Shown here: piece after piece, positions 8,250 to 17,001 of the stretch
Layout: each line of letters opens with the position of its first letter
Position numbering within the stretch: the first letter of the stretch is position 1
The notes under the pieces: generated by a model
Told to the model about the DNA's origin: nothing
What the model saw: the letters and a program-made list of their open reading frames with translations, nothing else
The model's database searches: none
Assembly (NCBI GenBank): GCA_016301965.1
Contig: JAEDOO010000002.1
Span: 1-56,879, forward strand
Reading direction: 5' to 3'
DNA length: 56,879 bases
Source: Lachnospiraceae bacterium
GTDB lineage: Bacteria; Bacillota; Clostridia; Lachnospirales; Lachnospiraceae
Program-made: the position numbers and the translations under genes

Positions 8250-9701
8250 TTATTTATCATAATCACCGCGAATATCTTCCTTCGGCGGCTCAATCGGGTA
8301 CTTACCGGTAAAGCATCCTGTACAGATGCCCTGATCTCCTGCCAGTGCCGGCAGACGGGAAATATCCAGATAATGCAGTGAATCTGCGCCGATCACCTGG
8401 CGGATTTCTTCCACTGTACGATTGTAAGCAATCAGCTGCTCCCGCACAGGTACATCCGTACCGAAATAGCAGGGCCATAAGAACGGCGGAGAGCTTACCA
8501 TCATATGTACTTCTTTGGCTCCGGCATTGCGAAGCATAGTAACGATACGGTCGCTGGTGGTACCGCGGACAATGGAATCATCGATCATAATGATACGTTT
8601 TCCTTCCACAGCCTCCTTAAGCACATTCAGCTTGACCTGCACACTTGACTCACGATTGCTCTGTTTCGGCTTAATAAAAGTACGTCCAACGTAGCTGTTC
8701 TTCACAAAAGCCACGCCATAGGGAATACCGGACTGCATCGCATAGCCCATGGCAGCCGCATTTCCGGACTCCGGCACACCCACAACAAGGTCTGCCTCAA
8801 CCGGTGAATCCATGGCAAGATATTTTCCCGCAAGAATTCGGGAATCGTATACGCTCATGCCGTCGATATGGCTGTCCATGCGGGCAAAATAAATATATTC
8901 AAATACACAGCGGGCCTGCTGTCTGACCGGAATACACATGGATTTGTCAGATTTGATCCCGCCCTCTTTCGTAATAATCACCACTTCACCAGGCTCCACA
9001 TCGCGGATAAAGGTGGCTCCTACCGTATCCAGCGCGCAGCTCTCGGATGCCAGAATGTAGGCATTGTCTCTCTTACCGATACATAAGGGACGGAAACCAT
9101 ACGGATCACGCACACCCATCAGCTTTCTCGGAGAAGATACGACCAGAGAATACGCACCTTTTAGCTTACGGGCCGCATTGATCACAGCTTCCTCAGCTGT
9201 CTTTGCGTTTACACGCTCTCTGGCAATGTGATAGGCGATAACCTCGGTATCGATGGTAGTCTGGAAAATAGCACCGCCGATCTCCAGTTCATGACGAAGC
9301 TCCGGTGTATTGACCAGGTTGCCGTTATGTGCCAGCGCCAGGGTACCTTTGACATAATTGAGTACAAGCGGCTGGGCATTCTCGCGGGTGGAAGCACCGG
9401 CCGTGGAGTAACGGACATGACCCACACCGATATTTCCGTTCAGTTTTTCCAGATTTTCCGGAGTAAACACCTCGTTGACAAGTCCCATTCCTTTATGGGA
9501 TCTGACTACATTCGGTCCATCCGTGTCGCTGACGGCAATACCGCAGCTTTCCTGGCCGCGATGCTGCAGAGCCATCAGGCCATAGTAAATCGTTGAGGCA
9601 ACATCATTGCCATCCAGATCATAAACACCGAAAACACCACACTCCTCTTTCAGGTTGTCTTCTGTGTTCTGATACGTCAAATATTGTTCATTATTCTTCA
9701 T
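8250..9701 (-). CDS. purF: Amidophosphoribosyltransferase
   Basis: First committed enzyme of purine synthesis: PRPP plus glutamine gives phosphoribosylamine. The length is 483 residues. A 20-residue propeptide ends at EE, exposing the nucleophile Cys21 (CGVFG). The glutaminase domain (LQHRGQES) is followed by the phosphoribosyltransferase loop IDDSIVRGTT near 373-382. Later cysteines (CVFEYIYFARMDS, LWPCYFGTD, CTGC near the end) match the positions that hold the 4Fe-4S cluster in the Bacillus type, so an oxygen-sensitive Fe-S form is inferred. It heads the purF-purB unit. Confidence 0.95.
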   Translation of the reverse strand: MKNNEQYLTYQNTEDNLKEECGVFGVYDLDGNDVASTIYYGLMALQHRGQESCGIAVSDTDGPNVVRSHKGMGLVNEVFTPENLEKLNGNIGVGHVRYSTAGASTRENAQPLVLNYVKGTLALAHNGNLVNTPELRHELEIGGAIFQTTIDTEVIAYHIARERVNAKTAEEAVINAARKLKGAYSLVVSSPRKLMGVRDPYGFRPLCIGKRDNAYILASESCALDTVGATFIRDVEPGEVVIITKEGGIKSDKSMCIPVRQQARCVFEYIYFARMDSHIDGMSVYDSRILAGKYLAMDSPVEADLVVGVPESGNAAAMGYAMQSGIPYGVAFVKNSYVGRTFIKPKQSNRESSVQVKLNVLKEAVEGKRIIMIDDSIVRGTTSDRIVTMLRNAGAKEVHMMVSSPPFLWPCYFGTDVPVREQLIAYNRTVEEIRQVIGADSLHYLDISRLPALAGDQGICTGCFTGKYPIEPPKEDIRGDYDK

Positions 9702-9800
9702 TTTGCGTCCTTTCCTCCTCAGAGCAGATAAGAGAAAGCCGTATTACGGATCATCCTCAGAACAATATATCTATTAGTTTTTCATAATAATACACCCACA

Positions 9801-9830
9801 ATTATAAACTACTCTTATGATTTAACGCAA
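9801..9830 (-). promoter_or_regulatory. Probable purF promoter
   Basis: Minus strand TTGCGT (9825-9830), an 18-base spacer and TATAAT (9801-9806). The leader is about 95 bases and contains a small palindrome CCGTATTACGG (9739-9749). No purine riboswitch is recognised in it. Confidence 0.5.
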
Positions 9831-9854
9831 GATGTCAATACACAAAAAAATCAA

Positions 9855-10691
9855 TTAATATCCTGTATTTTTGTGATAAGTGTCTGTTAACTCCTTGAGA
9901 TAATCCTTCATCCCGGTTTCATATCCTCTGCGGTCACCATTTTCCATTCGTTCTTTCAGTTTCTGAAAACGTGCCGCAATAGCAGACTCTTCAAAACTCT
10001 CTCTGGCATCCTCCAGCTGAGACCAGATCTGCAGTACCGTATCCTGGTCAACGCCCAGACTCTCGGCAGTCTTCATCATCTGATCCTCGCCATCTGCCAG
10101 ACATACTGCTGTCAGATATCCGGTGAGTACCCTGTTGGTATGCAGAAACTCATAAGCCGTCTTAAAACATTCCCTGGCCTCACTGAATTCAAAAAGCCGG
10201 GCATAAGCACAACCCATATTGTAATAAACACTTCCTTTAAACTGACTGCCGGTCTCATCATCCTCCGGAAGTTTCAGGCTGGCTTTATAAATATTCAGCG
10301 CATTCCGGTATTTCTCATTTCCATACAGATAATCCGCTTTCATCTTCATCCGTATGCGCTCGGGCTGTGCCCCATATTGTTCCAGCTTGGCGTTAAAAAT
10401 CCGCATTTCCTCATGCGAAAGATAATATATTTCCTTAAAAATCGGCATCAGGATCTGACCCACAGGAGCTTTCTGTTCCAAAAGACTGCGGACTTTCTTG
10501 GAAAGCGCCGTCAGTCCCAGAACATTTTGGAGCCAGTCGCAAAGCTTCCCGTTCAGAATCGTCTCATCCACCAGATACAGATTATTGTAGAGATAAAAAC
10601 ACAATTCTTCTATAGAATAAATATTGGTACTGATATTTTCAATATAAAACGGGGTATCCGCCGGTTTTGTTCTGCAAAGTATGTAACTCAT
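9855..10691 (-). CDS. Helical-repeat (TPR-like) protein of the DUF5717/Hsp70-like operon
   Basis: 278 residues, almost entirely helical, with no signal peptide or membrane segment. The central part (about 115-205) reads as tetratricopeptide-like helix pairs (DYLYGNEKYRNALNIYKASL; YYNMGCAYARLFEFSEARE). The N-terminal 100 residues are a separate helical domain beginning with SYILCRTKP. The start at ATG 10691 follows GGAGGG and overlaps the upstream stop as ATGA, so translation is coupled to the Hsp70-like gene. This suggests the two products work in one complex, perhaps as a co-chaperone-like partner. I do not know a described function. No terminator is visible after it; the purF promoter follows. 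Confidence 0.7.
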   Translation of the reverse strand: MSYILCRTKPADTPFYIENISTNIYSIEELCFYLYNNLYLVDETILNGKLCDWLQNVLGLTALSKKVRSLLEQKAPVGQILMPIFKEIYYLSHEEMRIFNAKLEQYGAQPERIRMKMKADYLYGNEKYRNALNIYKASLKLPEDDETGSQFKGSVYYNMGCAYARLFEFSEARECFKTAYEFLHTNRVLTGYLTAVCLADGEDQMMKTAESLGVDQDTVLQIWSQLEDARESFEESAIAARFQKLKERMENGDRRGYETGMKDYLKELTDTYHKNTGY

Positions 10692-11950
10692 ACGCGTTTC
10701 CCTCCTGCTTCCGTCAGGACTTCCTCCCACGTCTTGCCACTGGTGGGATACAGATCGCCAAATCCCAGATCCGTCACCCTGACTCTCATCGCAGTACCTG
10801 AAGTGAAGCTGACTTCGATCCGTACCCGGGAAGCCTTTGGCGGCCGATCTGGCAGACCGTCCAGTTTCATGGCGATGGTACGTCGTTCTTTGGAGTACAT
10901 TTCTCCAATCTGCAGCCGGATAGAATCCTCTTCATCCAGAAGTACCTCGCAGCTGGCTTCACTGTCGTACCAGTTACCGCCCCCCGCAATCAGAGGATAA
11001 TACCCGGGCACACCATTGATCATCATTTCCATACCCACATTATAACGCACTACATCGCCGCCAATGTAAAGATATGCCTTCAGCCGTTTATCCTCCACCT
11101 TTTCTCTGGCTGCCTCACAGGCTCCTTTAGCATACAGATTGTTGCCAAAATATACTTTCCTTTGTGCCTTACACAAAAGTGCCACTGATTTTTTGGCCCA
11201 TTCCTGAGAAAAGCCATTACCCACCAGATAGATGGTAGAATAGATCTCCGCTCCCAGAGAATCCTGGATCAATTCGTAAAACGCCATATCTTTCTGCCGT
11301 CCGTCAGCCGGAAGTGTTATCCGCTTTCCCTCCCGGCAGGACACCATGGCCGGCCGTGTGGTCTGGTCAACATCCAGACGTCTGAAGTAGACATCCATAT
11401 TCTCGAAAACGAACAGTCCCACTTTACGCCCTCTTCCGTCCAGTCTGTGTGAAAAAGCCTCATAATAGAAGCTTTCCGCATATTCCTGCAGAAAAGCCCG
11501 TCCTTTTTCAAAACCAAGGATTTCATAAGCCACCCGGACATTTTCCACCAGGGTACGGGATATCCTGGGCGTCGTCATCATAAAAGAGGTGATCTTTCGC
11601 AGATAATCCGGCAAACCCAGAAGCGCCAGAGACTCACGGATCAACACCGCCAGAAGTTCTCCCGGACGATAGGACTTTCCCGCCACCATGACTTCCCGGC
11701 TGCTCTGACAAAGCTCATAAATGCCGCTGACAAAACTTTCACCTTTCTGAGAAGAAAAGTATTCAGCCTCCGGTCCGAAATGCCATGTTTTTCCATCCGC
11801 CGTACTGATACAGTTGGGAAAAGAAGCATCCTCCGTTCCCACCTTAACAGGAAGCGATACAGCACTGTCAGCCTGACGGTCATAATAACAGATCTGAGAG
11901 GTATCCACACCAAAATCAAATCCGATCAGAATATTTCTCGTTTCGTTCAT
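10688..11950 (-). CDS. Truncated Hsp70-like (actin-fold) protein, DUF5716-type
   Basis: 420 residues, cytosolic. The first 290 residues follow the Hsp70 nucleotide-binding domain in order: phosphate-1 loop IGFDFGVDTSQ (9-19); TTPRISRTLVENVRVAYEILG (126-146), matching the DnaK VPAYF..A segment; a phosphate-2 strand at 177-187, where DnaK's DLGGGTFD is replaced by FENMDV; the adenosine loop YLVGNGFS (241-248); and YAKGACEAA near 273. Residues 345-402 resemble the Hsp70 substrate-binding beta domain (LDGLPDRPPKASRVRIEVSF). There is no helical lid. ATP hydrolysis is doubtful because the phosphate-2 glycines are lost. The name DUF5716 is from memory. It sits 15 bases after the giant gene with an AGGAGGA site, and its stop overlaps the downstream helical-repeat gene. 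Confidence 0.75.
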   Translation of the reverse strand: MNETRNILIGFDFGVDTSQICYYDRQADSAVSLPVKVGTEDASFPNCISTADGKTWHFGPEAEYFSSQKGESFVSGIYELCQSSREVMVAGKSYRPGELLAVLIRESLALLGLPDYLRKITSFMMTTPRISRTLVENVRVAYEILGFEKGRAFLQEYAESFYYEAFSHRLDGRGRKVGLFVFENMDVYFRRLDVDQTTRPAMVSCREGKRITLPADGRQKDMAFYELIQDSLGAEIYSTIYLVGNGFSQEWAKKSVALLCKAQRKVYFGNNLYAKGACEAAREKVEDKRLKAYLYIGGDVVRYNVGMEMMINGVPGYYPLIAGGGNWYDSEASCEVLLDEEDSIRLQIGEMYSKERRTIAMKLDGLPDRPPKASRVRIEVSFTSGTAMRVRVTDLGFGDLYPTSGKTWEEVLTEAGGKRV

Positions 11951-11965
11951 GCCGTGTTCTTCCTC

Positions 11966-14900
11966 CTAAAGTAATGTAAAAATTTTTCTGCAAATATGAT
12001 CCGTTGTCAGGTATTCTTTCATATCCTGATCAAGCTGATCAAACCTCTGTACATGCCAGTCGCTCAACATACGGTTGAGCATCTGATATTTTGTTTTTCC
12101 TCTCGTTTCGATCTGATTACCCGATATGGTATGTACGGTAAGATCTGTCATCTTATTGTCACGGATCAGCGTATACTCAAGCACCTCTCCGTAAAACAGC
12201 ATGAATTCCTTAGCGTATACCCCCTGAAACATTTCTTTCATAGGTTCGCTTTTGAACTCCCGCTTTTTTTCTCCCTCTGAACGCAGACAATACCGGATCA
12301 CCACAGATTCCCCGGGCTTCCCCTTTGTCTCCACAAAAATCCGGTCTTCCAATTCATAGGCCTGAATCAGTTCCTCCGGCAGACACTTAAAAAAGCCGAG
12401 ACGGATGCCTTTTTCTGTCACCACATCCAATTGCTCACGGATAAATTCCTTATCCTCATCTGTGATCTGCACCAGATTCTGTATCTTATCCTCTGTCCAT
12501 CCATAACCTGTAGATTCCTCCGGAACCTGCAGTAAAGCCGCATAATACTTTAACAAGGCAAGGCGACATACCAGATGGCCGTGTTCGCCGGTGGCCACTG
12601 TCTTCATCTGCTCAAGAATATATTTTTCCGGCAGCTGATCCGCACAAAACAGAGCAAAAGCAGAAAATACCAAAAATGCCTCGGAAACCTGGGGTCTTAC
12701 ATTTTTTTTCATATAGCTTTCCAGGATCTCACCTGCATGTTTCAGCGGTTTTCGCACAAACATGGACAGAATCAGAAGCTCCTCATCGATATCTGCCGTA
12801 TCGATTTCCCGGTCAGCCAGAAGATCTCTTATCTTACTCATCTGCTGCAGAGAACCAATATAGTGATCCCGCAGATACACAAGAATCGTATCGTTGGCTT
12901 TTTCCCGGATAAACATCTCGTAGGCAAGGTAAAGAAGTTCTTCATTTTCTCCTTCACCCATATTTTCAATCAGCTGTGTACACAGTGCTGTCAGGATCCG
13001 ATTATCAATATACTCATAGCCATAACGGCTGATCACATCAAAGGCCCCCGCCAGCTTGTGCCGCTGCAGCATGGCACGAACAACCAGCCCCTTGCATTTT
13101 CCTGCAAATTCCTCCCGGGCCATCAGCTTCTGTACAGCCTCCGGAAGCTCTTTATCTTCGTTTCTTGTATAATACTGAAGTGCCTTTGTCCGGGCCGTCA
13201 GACGACATTCATCCACAAACCTGTCATCCTCTGCAATGCGAAGGAAAGAACGCACCGAACCATCGCTGACCTCTGCTGTCTCCAACACCGGAAGAAGCGT
13301 GTGTACCAGAAGTCCAAAGGATCTGGCATGCATAGCCTGGCAGCTCTGCGCGTATTTTTGTACAGACATAAGCGGTGTAATACGATGCTCCACCGTCACT
13401 GCAAAACGATGCTTTTTACTGTCTTCAAACAGGATCTGCTCATCACCGGAATACAGTTGAATATACGCTGTCTGCTCTTTGACAGGATAACATTCCTCCT
13501 TAGACAAGCAGGGATTGATCACAACTACCTGACGGATCGACTTGTCTTTTACCGATACTTTACAGGTAAACATGACTTCGCACAGCAGCTCTGCCATATC
13601 ACGATTCTCTGCCTGATCAATAAAATGCTGATACAACACCGCATATCGCTCGCTGATCAGACCACGCTGCAGTGCCTGGACGGTAAACTCGGCCATGTCT
13701 GCCTCGTATTTCTCATAAGTTGCAGGATCCCGTTCTCTGTTCTGTACGATATTGGCATACAGCAAAGCCTTCTGTCCCGAGCGAAGGCGGTTTTCATACG
13801 AAAAATACAGACGTACGGCCAAAGGAAGAAGCCCTTTTCTTGCCGCCGGCAATGTTTCCATATAATACTCATACAGCCGGGTCATACGAATCTGTGCTTC
13901 CACCGCCCGCTCATACCACACAAAATACTCCGGTCTTCCCGGCGTTTCCAGCATGATCAGTATCAGAATCGCATGAAGGATCTCCCGATCAGGATAAGCC
14001 ATGTAGCAGCTGCAAAGCAGACGGTATAAAGCCGGTGACCACTCCTTGGCATGCTGCGCAAGAATTGCTGCCATCTTTGTGAGTTCGGCTGTCAAAAGTC
14101 CCCGTCTGGCCGCAAACATCATTGCGCGCATATACAGTCCGTGCAAGCCAGTCAGAAGCTGTGGATTTTCTCTCAGGATCTTAACCACCTCACTGTACAT
14201 GATCGGACTTCTGGAACCAAGTTCCGAAAGCTTCTCATACTCTGCCAGCTGTTTTTCCGGTGTCAAATCCGGCATTTCCTTCATCCACAAGCGAAGAAGC
14301 AGGGCACTTTTCGGTGCAAGAAGCCTAAGCTCATACAGTCTGTCCTGTATAGTCTCTGAAGCGGTATCAAGAAGACCACTTTCTTTCAACAAATACAGCC
14401 CCCATCCCTTAAGTTCCGGATCATCGGTTTTTACTTCTTCCCTCTTGATCGGCCAGCAGGCAGAAATTGCCTCTGCCGAAGAACCGCATGCCAGCAAAAC
14501 AGCAGTCTGACACGCACAGGAAACATACTCCTGTTCTGCCGAAAAAGAATGCAGAATTCCAAGGGAAGCCTCTTTCCATTCCTGAGCAGTCAGTGTGCCG
14601 GTATCGTATCGTATAAACTGCTCCATAAGAGCAGCCAGATTCTTTTTCTGTTTTAACCGCACATCATCGCTGTGAGCCCCATCCGAGGCTGTCACCTCAA
14701 ACTCCAGCGTCTCATAAACAGTGCGAATCATGATTTTACCATAGTTGCGTCCGGGGCGAAGACGATCCCTGCGGAGAATATATTCGAGGCCATAAAGACT
14801 TCCGATAAAATCCTCCGAGGTAATGACCTTTTTATCCACCTGAAGGAAATCCCCCTGGACTTCTACTTCCATTCGTACATAGCCCCAGGTATCCTTTTCT

Positions 14901-15544
14901 ACATAAAGGATATTTTTCTGAGAGCTTCTGAGCCCATCGTAAACCTTTCTTTCCCGGTCAAGACTGATGTGCACCGGTTCTTTACGCCCACAGGCGATCA
15001 GAAACTCTTCCAGATGCTGATAGCCCAAAGGTTTGACACAAAGTCCACGATACAACGGCAGCCAACAGCTGTCTTTTCCCTTCAAAAAACGCACAAAATC
15101 CGGGGAATTAAACAAACGAAAGGCCTCCCGGAAATCTGTGCGGGCCAGCTTGGCAAATCCCTCCAGATTACGGATCTCTCCATGGCGGGTCTGCACCTCG
15201 GGGTTACGCACACAAACGTGTACCGCCACACTGGCCTCCCCCACAGGACTGAGGATCGTGATTTCTCCCGCAAAAGTCTCCTCTTCCTTAAGTCCGCGGG
15301 TATCTATAATGTAGTGAACATGAATCGCATTTCCGGAAAAAGTATCCTTTTCAAGCACGATCCTCCTGTTAGAACTGATCAGCATTCCACGGATCCGACT
15401 GTTATCCTCCGCCGAAAAAAAGAACTCGCCCTCCAGACTGGAATCGGTCGGAGCCGTCAGTTCCAGTGCCGTATCGGACAAGACGAGTTTCGGTGCCTGA
15501 TATATATAGGTATCGTTTATTAATTCTTCGATTCTTCTCTTCAT
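11966..15544 (-). CDS. Giant Ig-like plus helical-solenoid protein, DUF5717-type
   Basis: 1192 residues, no signal peptide or transmembrane segment. Residues about 15-118 read as an Ig-like beta sandwich (PKLVLSDTALELTAP; RGMLISSNRRIVLE). Residues about 190-290 look like a second strand-rich domain. From about 300 to 1000 the sequence is a long array of helices like an alpha-solenoid. The last 130 residues return to strands (VETKGKPGESVVIRYCL) and end in a short helix. The architecture suggests a scaffold. The family name DUF5717 is recalled, not searched. It heads an operon with the Hsp70-like and helical-repeat genes, driven by a TTGCAA/TATAAT promoter at 15670-15698. The function is unknown. 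Confidence 0.75.
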   Translation of the reverse strand: MKRRIEELINDTYIYQAPKLVLSDTALELTAPTDSSLEGEFFFSAEDNSRIRGMLISSNRRIVLEKDTFSGNAIHVHYIIDTRGLKEEETFAGEITILSPVGEASVAVHVCVRNPEVQTRHGEIRNLEGFAKLARTDFREAFRLFNSPDFVRFLKGKDSCWLPLYRGLCVKPLGYQHLEEFLIACGRKEPVHISLDRERKVYDGLRSSQKNILYVEKDTWGYVRMEVEVQGDFLQVDKKVITSEDFIGSLYGLEYILRRDRLRPGRNYGKIMIRTVYETLEFEVTASDGAHSDDVRLKQKKNLAALMEQFIRYDTGTLTAQEWKEASLGILHSFSAEQEYVSCACQTAVLLACGSSAEAISACWPIKREEVKTDDPELKGWGLYLLKESGLLDTASETIQDRLYELRLLAPKSALLLRLWMKEMPDLTPEKQLAEYEKLSELGSRSPIMYSEVVKILRENPQLLTGLHGLYMRAMMFAARRGLLTAELTKMAAILAQHAKEWSPALYRLLCSCYMAYPDREILHAILILIMLETPGRPEYFVWYERAVEAQIRMTRLYEYYMETLPAARKGLLPLAVRLYFSYENRLRSGQKALLYANIVQNRERDPATYEKYEADMAEFTVQALQRGLISERYAVLYQHFIDQAENRDMAELLCEVMFTCKVSVKDKSIRQVVVINPCLSKEECYPVKEQTAYIQLYSGDEQILFEDSKKHRFAVTVEHRITPLMSVQKYAQSCQAMHARSFGLLVHTLLPVLETAEVSDGSVRSFLRIAEDDRFVDECRLTARTKALQYYTRNEDKELPEAVQKLMAREEFAGKCKGLVVRAMLQRHKLAGAFDVISRYGYEYIDNRILTALCTQLIENMGEGENEELLYLAYEMFIREKANDTILVYLRDHYIGSLQQMSKIRDLLADREIDTADIDEELLILSMFVRKPLKHAGEILESYMKKNVRPQVSEAFLVFSAFALFCADQLPEKYILEQMKTVATGEHGHLVCRLALLKYYAALLQVPEESTGYGWTEDKIQNLVQITDEDKEFIREQLDVVTEKGIRLGFFKCLPEELIQAYELEDRIFVETKGKPGESVVIRYCLRSEGEKKREFKSEPMKEMFQGVYAKEFMLFYGEVLEYTLIRDNKMTDLTVHTISGNQIETRGKTKYQMLNRMLSDWHVQRFDQLDQDMKEYLTTDHICRKIFTLL

Positions 15545-15598
15545 GCAAGTTCACCTGTTTTCTCTAAATGTAACCCTTCAACGCGTTCAAAGTTATTC

Positions 15599-15626
15599 TT
15601 GACTAATTCATTTGAGCCGTTATAAT
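15599..15626 (+). promoter_or_regulatory. Promoter of the aminotransferase gene
   Basis: TTGACT (15599-15604), a 16-base spacer and TATAAT (15621-15626), pointing to the gene at 15733. Confidence 0.6.
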
Positions 15627-15669
15627 CAAAGTAATCCGTATCGACAGTATGCTTCAAACAATTACGGTA

Positions 15670-15698
15670 ATTATACACTAACCATAAGACAGTTGCAA
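15670..15698 (-). promoter_or_regulatory. Promoter of the DUF5717-Hsp70-like operon
   Basis: Minus strand TTGCAA (15693-15698), a 17-base spacer and TATAAT (15670-15675). It gives a leader of about 118 bases. It overlaps the transcribed leader of the divergent aminotransferase gene, so the two promoters face past each other and their transcripts overlap. Confidence 0.65.
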
Positions 15699-15732
15699 GC
15701 TATGCACGAAGTATAGCAGAATAGAGGACATC

Positions 15733-16830
15733 ATGTTAAAACACAAAGACCATTTTCACGGCAGCGATCTTGAAAAGATCGAAGCGATTTACCATATCAA
15801 GAAGGAAGACATTATCAGCTTTTCCGCCAATGTAAATCCCCTGGGCATCAGCAGTAAAATGAAAGATACCCTGGCTGAGCATCTGGATGCCATCACCACC
15901 TATCCCGACAGAGAGTACACCGAGCTTCGTAAAGCCATTGCCGCCTATGCCGATACACAGTTCGAGAATGTCATCGTAGGCAATGGCTCCACAGAGTTGA
16001 TTTCTCTGTTCATTCAGCTGCGTCACCCCAAAAAAGCCATGGTACTTGGACCTACCTACTCCGAATATGAACGGGAGATTTCCCTTGGCGGCGGCACCAC
16101 CGTATACTATCCGCTGCGTGAGGAAGATGATTTCCAGATCAATGTGGACGAATTCTGCCGCAATCTGAACGATACCATCGACTTGCTGGTACTGTGCAAT
16201 CCCAACAATCCAACATCCACAGCCATAACTACCAAAAACATGCGCCGCATTTTGGATACCTGTCTCGTACACGGTATTTTTGTCATGATCGATGAGACCT
16301 ATGTAGAGTTTGTGCCGGACGTAAAAGCCGTTTCGGCTGTTCGCCTGACCAACGACTACAACAATCTGATCATTCTTCGCGGTACCTCAAAATTCTTTGC
16401 CTCCCCGGGACTGCGTCTTGGTTATGCCATCACCGGCAATATGGATCTGATCCGTCAGGTCAACACACGCAAAAATCCCTGGACCATCAACACTCTGGCC
16501 GAGATCGCCGGACGCCTGATGTTCAGTGATATCGAATATATCGAAAAGACACGAAATCTGATCTCCGGCGAAAAGAAACGGATTCTGAACATCCTGGACC
16601 GCTGGGAAAATGTGAAATACTTCGATCCCCAGGCCAATTTTATTCTGCTTCATCTGTTAAAGCCGGGCATCGATGCCAGCTATGTTTTTGACTACTGTAT
16701 CCGCAAAGGATTGATGATCCGCAACTGCTCTTCTTTCCCGTTTCTGGATAACAGCTATATCCGTTTCTGTATCATGAAGCCGGAGCAGAATGCAGCGCTT
16801 CTGGGAACACTGTCAGAAATCCTGCGGTAA
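15733..16830 (+). CDS. PLP-dependent aminotransferase, HisC/CobD-like
   Basis: 365 residues of the class I/II aminotransferase fold. The N-terminus HKDHFHGSDLEKI is like that of threonine-phosphate decarboxylases (CobD), and the core is like histidinol-phosphate aminotransferases (HisC). Visible PLP features are NPNNPTS, the Asp-x-x-Tyr segment DETYVEF and the Schiff-base Lys in GTSKFFASPGLRLGY. The product could be a HisC paralogue or a CobD-type decarboxylase. The B12-dependent dehydratase operon 16 kb away shows the host uses cobalamin, but no cob or his gene is adjacent to decide. It is a single-gene unit. Confidence 0.8.
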   Translation: MLKHKDHFHGSDLEKIEAIYHIKKEDIISFSANVNPLGISSKMKDTLAEHLDAITTYPDREYTELRKAIAAYADTQFENVIVGNGSTELISLFIQLRHPKKAMVLGPTYSEYEREISLGGGTTVYYPLREEDDFQINVDEFCRNLNDTIDLLVLCNPNNPTSTAITTKNMRRILDTCLVHGIFVMIDETYVEFVPDVKAVSAVRLTNDYNNLIILRGTSKFFASPGLRLGYAITGNMDLIRQVNTRKNPWTINTLAEIAGRLMFSDIEYIEKTRNLISGEKKRILNILDRWENVKYFDPQANFILLHLLKPGIDASYVFDYCIRKGLMIRNCSSFPFLDNSYIRFCIMKPEQNAALLGTLSEILR

Positions 16831-16893
16831 CACTGCTTTTGTAATTTTTCAGAATCTGGGCAACCTTCACGAAATCCGGATGCTCCAAAAACA

Positions 16894-16959
16894 AACGGAC
16901 AATTCAGCAGAAAGAAGCTGAGCAATTAAGTGGCTCTCTTCTCCTGTGAATTGTCCGTT
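16894..16959 (-). terminator. Long terminator of the nusA-ribF operon
   Basis: AACGGACAATTCA and TGAATTGTCCGTT form the base of a long imperfect hairpin. Read on the minus strand it is followed by TGTTTTTG, about 40 bases after the ribF stop. In the plus direction it lies after the aminotransferase but lacks a T run. Confidence 0.75.
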
Positions 16960-17001
16960 CTGCCAATATTTTTGATACTCCTGGAGTCTGTTATCTTAGA
17001 T

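Noticed and set aside
9839..9855. Terminator after the helical-repeat gene
   Set aside because: A T run is present but no stem precedes it; read-through toward purF cannot be excluded.
14672..15523. 283-codon open frame opposite the giant DUF5717-type gene
   Set aside because: No start signal or domain; the opposite gene has an operon context and promoter.
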